Below, one piece after another: positions 61,457 through 64,000 of a stretch of DNA of 64,000 bases. Source of the stretch: Nitrobacter vulgaris (GTDB lineage Bacteria; Pseudomonadota; Alphaproteobacteria; Rhizobiales; Xanthobacteraceae). The stretch spans positions 62,001 through 126,000 of the forward strand of contig NZ_JAVDPZ010000001.1 in NCBI RefSeq assembly GCF_031453995.1, given 5' to 3'. Within the stretch, counting starts at the first letter, position 1; each line of letters starts with the position of its first letter. The notes beneath the pieces were generated by a model that was not told the DNA's origin, ran no database searches, and was given only the letters and a program-made list of their open reading frames with translations. A program made the translations under genes and the position numbers.

Positions 61457-61987
61457 CTATGGTTCTGAGGCGGTATCCGTCACAAGATAGTGGCCGGACT
61501 TGCCGCCCTTTTTCTCGACGAGGTGAATGCCCTCGATCCGGACGCCGCGTTCCACGGCCTTGATCATGTCGTAGATCGTCAGGCAGGCGACGGATACCGC
61601 CGTGAGGGCTTCCATCTCTACTCCGGTCGGGCCGGAGACTTTGACGCTTGCGCGGACGCGGCAGCCCGGAATTCTCCTGTCGGCCTCGATGTCGAGCGTG
61701 ACTTTCGACAGCGCCAGTGGATGGCAGAGTGGGATTAAATCCGAAGTGCGCTTGGCGGCCATGATGCCCGCAATGCGCGCAGTGCCGAGCACGTCGCCCT
61801 TCTTGGCGTTGCCGCTTTCAATCAAGTCGAGCGTCGCCCTGGTCATGACGACCTGGCCCTCGGCGACAGCAACGCGCTCGGTTGCGGGCTTTGCCGAGAC
61901 ATCGACCATCCGCGCCTCGCCTTTGACGTCGATGTGGGTGAGGGCGAGTTTGTGTTTCCCGGCGGTCTTGTTTTTCTTGTCTGCCAT
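61457..61987 (-). CDS. moaC: Cyclic pyranopterin monophosphate synthase MoaC
   Basis: Second enzyme of molybdopterin synthesis, working with MoaA. The 176 residues include MVDVSAKPATERVA, KKGDVLGTARIAGIMAAKRT, LIPLCHPLALSKV and VEMEALTAVSVACLTIYDMIK, with the catalytic lysine in LVEKKGGKSGHY. ATG 61987 is preferred to a TTG three codons earlier (AGGA at about 10 bases). The lysine-rich N-terminus is unusual but short. Confidence 0.95.
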   Translation of the reverse strand: MADKKNKTAGKHKLALTHIDVKGEARMVDVSAKPATERVAVAEGQVVMTRATLDLIESGNAKKGDVLGTARIAGIMAAKRTSDLIPLCHPLALSKVTLDIEADRRIPGCRVRASVKVSGPTGVEMEALTAVSVACLTIYDMIKAVERGVRIEGIHLVEKKGGKSGHYLVTDTASEP

Positions 61988-62015
61988 GTCAATCAAATCC
62001 TGAGCTGGTTCTTCC

Positions 62016-62036
62016 CTCTCTCACGAGGGGAGAGGC
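62016..62036 (+). terminator. Hairpin with T-run, plus strand, upstream of moaC
   Basis: CCTCTC-TCACGAGGG-GAGAGG is followed by CTA and five T. It has the form of a plus-strand terminator, although no plus-strand gene ends here; it may block transcription running antisense from or into moaC, or be one of the short CCTCTC/GAGAGG repeats common in Rhizobiales. Confidence 0.4.
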
Positions 62037-62049
62037 TATTTTTTCAAGA

Positions 62050-62099
62050 CCAGATTTTAACGTATAGTTTCAGCACTTTGTGAAGATTTTAAAATCTGG
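62050..62099 (+). repeat. 11-bp perfect inverted repeat in an AT-rich patch
   Basis: CCAGATTTTAA (62050-62060) and TTAAAATCTGG (62089-62099) are perfect inverted arms 28 bases apart. They lie in a stretch (62040-62220) that is clearly richer in A and T than its surroundings. It may be an operator region, a mobile-element remnant or a deletion scar. Confidence 0.55.
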
Positions 62100-62269
62100 A
62101 AACGGGATAAAGCTACATATCGATAGCAAAACGGCTGATTGCTTTTTTAAGTTTCGACTTGCCTCTTTTGTAGAATTTAGATGTCGTTCTGGAAAGCAAA
62201 GAAAAGAATCTGAGGACAGGTGTTCGAAACTGGACTTCACCGCGCGCGTCTTCGCGAGGCCGGGCAGCC

Positions 62270-62749
62270 TTGGCTAGTTCTCCACAACCCGATCCAGTCG
62301 CCGGCCTGATCGACATTCCATTGCCGCCGGCGATCAGTCTTTGGCCCCAGACATGGCCGCTGCGGATTGCGCTGGCCGTTGCCACGGCCGGCCTTCTCTT
62401 TGGTCTGTGGCGGCTGACCTATTGGTGGTATCGCAACCGCTATCGTCGAGCGGCGCTTACCGAGCTTGCGGCTATCCAACGCACGTGGAATCCGGAGAAT
62501 CCTGCCGGCACGTCCATCGCGTTGGCGTCGTTGATCCGCCGCACCGCGCTGGCTGCTTTTCCGCGGGGACAGGTCGCATCGCTGGCTGGCCAGACATGGC
62601 TGGCGTTTCTTGACCGAACAGCTGACACGCGAGACTTTTCCGAGGGTGTGGGGCGAGTGCTGGCGCGCGAAGCCTATCAGCCGATCGCTGACGATCCCCG
62701 CGCGCTTTTCGGTATTATCCGGCACTGGATCAAGGCGCACCATGCTTGA
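62270..62749 (+). CDS. DUF4381 family membrane protein
   Basis: A 159-residue protein with one membrane span near residues 31-50 (LRIALAVATAGLLFGLWRL) and a cytoplasmic tail with LTELAAIQRTW and IALASLIRRTALAAFPR, the DUF4381 layout. In BatA/BatB (aerotolerance) operons DUF4381 genes lie between a DUF58 gene and the von Willebrand genes; here no moxR or DUF58 gene precedes. The start is TTG at 62270, with no ATG available, so the N-terminus is uncertain. It overlaps batA by eight bases. Confidence 0.8.
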   Translation: MASSPQPDPVAGLIDIPLPPAISLWPQTWPLRIALAVATAGLLFGLWRLTYWWYRNRYRRAALTELAAIQRTWNPENPAGTSIALASLIRRTALAAFPRGQVASLAGQTWLAFLDRTADTRDFSEGVGRVLAREAYQPIADDPRALFGIIRHWIKAHHA

Positions 62750-63734
62750 ATTTGCCTGGCCTTGGGCCTTCGCCCTTTTGCCGCTGCCGTTGTTGGTCTG
62801 GTGGCTGTTGCCGCCTTATCGGGCGCGCCGCGCATCGGTTCAGATTCCGTTTTTCGCCCGTGTCGCCGAGGCGACCGGGCAGAAGCCGCAGCCCGGCGCG
62901 GTGATCTTGCGGCGCTTGCCCCTGCAGATGATCGTTGCCGTCATCATTTGGCTGCTGATGGTTTCCGCGCTGGCGCGCCCTCAATGGGTCGGCGATCCGA
63001 TCACGCATAAAATCGCGGCGCGTGACATGATGTTGGCGATCGATATCTCCGGCTCGATGAGCCAGCCCGACTTCAAGGCGCCCGACCAGAAGATGCTGCA
63101 GCGGCTCGATGGCGTGAAGCAGGTCGTTCGCGACTTTATCGCCCGCCGTAAAGGCGACCGCATTGGCCTGATCTTGTTCGGCACGCGCGCCTTTTTGCAG
63201 GCGCCATTCACGCAGGATCTGCAGACTGTCCAGATGCTGTTAGATCAGACCGCAGTCGCCATGGCGGGCGAGCAGACGGCCATCGGCGACGCCATCGGCT
63301 TGGCGATCAAGACATTTGATACGAGCAAAACGAAGCAGCGCGTGCTGATCCTGCTCACCGACGGCAACGATACGGCAAGCCGGGTGCCGCCTGTGCATGC
63401 CGCTGAGATCGCCCAGCAGCGCGGGCTCACGATCTACACGATCGGCGTCGGAGATACTGAAGCCTCCGGCGAAAACCGCGTCGATCTGCCGGCGCTCCGT
63501 GAAGTGGCGAGCACGACGGGCGGACGGTTTTTCCGCGCCGAGAACGGCGAGCAGCTCGAAGCGATCTATGCCGACATCGACAAGCTTGCGCCAGTAAAGG
63601 TGCAAACCGAGAGCTGGAGGCCGAAGCTGCCGCTGTTCCAGTGGCCTCTCGGTGCAGCCGTGGTGCTTGGTCTCGGACTTTGGACGGTATTGCTGCTGCG
63701 CGGCCTGACTTTCGGAGCGCCTAGCGATGTTTGA
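62742..63734 (+). CDS. BatA-type von Willebrand factor A membrane protein
   Basis: A 330-residue protein with an N-terminal pair of spans (FAWPWAFALLPLPLLVWWLLP and LQMIVAVIIWLLMVSALA), a VWA domain (about 90-280) with an intact MIDAS: DISGSMSQ, a Thr in FTQD, and LLTDGNDTAS, and a last span near the C-terminus (AAVVLGLGLWTVLLLRG). It likely binds a partner through Mg at the MIDAS in the periplasm. The ATG at 62742 overlaps the DUF4381 stop; its own stop overlaps the next gene by eight bases. Confidence 0.9.
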   Translation: MLEFAWPWAFALLPLPLLVWWLLPPYRARRASVQIPFFARVAEATGQKPQPGAVILRRLPLQMIVAVIIWLLMVSALARPQWVGDPITHKIAARDMMLAIDISGSMSQPDFKAPDQKMLQRLDGVKQVVRDFIARRKGDRIGLILFGTRAFLQAPFTQDLQTVQMLLDQTAVAMAGEQTAIGDAIGLAIKTFDTSKTKQRVLILLTDGNDTASRVPPVHAAEIAQQRGLTIYTIGVGDTEASGENRVDLPALREVASTTGGRFFRAENGEQLEAIYADIDKLAPVKVQTESWRPKLPLFQWPLGAAVVLGLGLWTVLLLRGLTFGAPSDV

Positions 63735-64000
63735 GCAGGCCGTCGAAGCATTTCATTTCCTTCGGCCGTGGTGGCTGCTCGCGCTCGTGCCAACCGGGCT
63801 GATCCTGGCGCTTATTTCACGGCGAGACAGTGTCGATCTGCAATGGCGAGGCGTCATTGCACCCAACTTGCTGAAGCACATGATCGTTACGCCGCAGCGG
63901 CGGTGGCATATCAAACCCTCCTATCTTGTTGCGCTGGCGCTAGGACTGGGCGCCGTCGCGCTCGCCGGGCCGACGTGGCGGCGCGAGTTGCCGCCCTTTG
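63727..64000 (+). CDS. BatB-type von Willebrand membrane protein, 3' end outside window
   Basis: The frame opens at ATG 63727, overlapping the batA stop, and runs 91 codons to the window edge. It starts MFEQAVEAFHFLRPWWLLAL with a membrane span (LRPWWLLALVPTGLILALI) and a second span near SYLVALALGLGAVALAG; the pattern HFLRPWW at the N-terminus and the gene order fit BatB proteins, whose VWA domain would lie further downstream. Confidence 0.75.
   Translation, partial: MFEQAVEAFHFLRPWWLLALVPTGLILALISRRDSVDLQWRGVIAPNLLKHMIVTPQRRWHIKPSYLVALALGLGAVALAGPTWRRELPPF

Overview
The window is a GC-rich, gene-dense chromosomal segment from an alphaproteobacterium of the order Rhizobiales, most likely the family Nitrobacteraceae/Bradyrhizobiaceae (Bradyrhizobium, Rhodopseudomonas, Nitrobacter, Afipia). 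This rests on the fused nuo–birA–RNase J–mce order, the long S2 protein, GTTC-N7-GTTC type LexA boxes, DUF1467, DUF3551 and DUF2946 proteins, a pcuABCDE-type copper operon and the intergenic repeats typical of that family. The assignment comes from recalled family knowledge; no database search was run.

Layout. 1-2971: a partial secreted protein, pepT and an HU-type protein on the minus strand, tRNA-Asp(GTC), and a small membrane protein. 2972-22035: a complete 14-gene complex I operon (nuoA-N) with an FkbM-type methyltransferase between nuoD and nuoE, followed without a break by birA and RNase J, then mce and a DUF1467 gene. 22242-27646: a five-gene copper-acquisition operon matching pcuABCDE. 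27818-31197: proS, lolC, lolD. 31234-32895: three small or unusual genes (DUF3551, an atypical pyrF, a zinc-ribbon protein). 32954-36766: a LexA-controlled promoter with two back-to-back SOS boxes, an unlisted 33-residue membrane peptide, and dnaE. 36957-51903: a long envelope and translation cluster (rpsB, tsf, pyrH, frr, uppS, cdsA, dxr, rseP, bamA, lpxD, fabZ, lpxA, lpxI, lpxB). 51969-54835: gltA and gltX on the minus strand. 55050-59107: glnS and comEC. 59148-61987: lexA, moeA, moaC on the minus strand. 62270-64000: the start of a BatA/BatB-type von Willebrand operon, cut by the window end.

How the genes connect. Complex I, the copper operon (copper for cytochrome oxidase) and the molybdopterin genes all serve respiration. 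The 37-52 kb cluster links protein synthesis, isoprenoid supply, lipid A synthesis and outer-membrane assembly in one direction of transcription. lexA and the two SOS boxes before the 33-residue peptide form a regulator-target pair inside the window. That peptide resembles in size, topology and control the SOS-induced division inhibitor SidA of Caulobacter, and it is the most promising undescribed element here.

Dispersed intergenic repeats of at least three families lie at gene ends (13544, 21147, 32455, 41164, 51919, 59126, 61301). No rRNA, insertion sequence, CRISPR array or prophage was seen.
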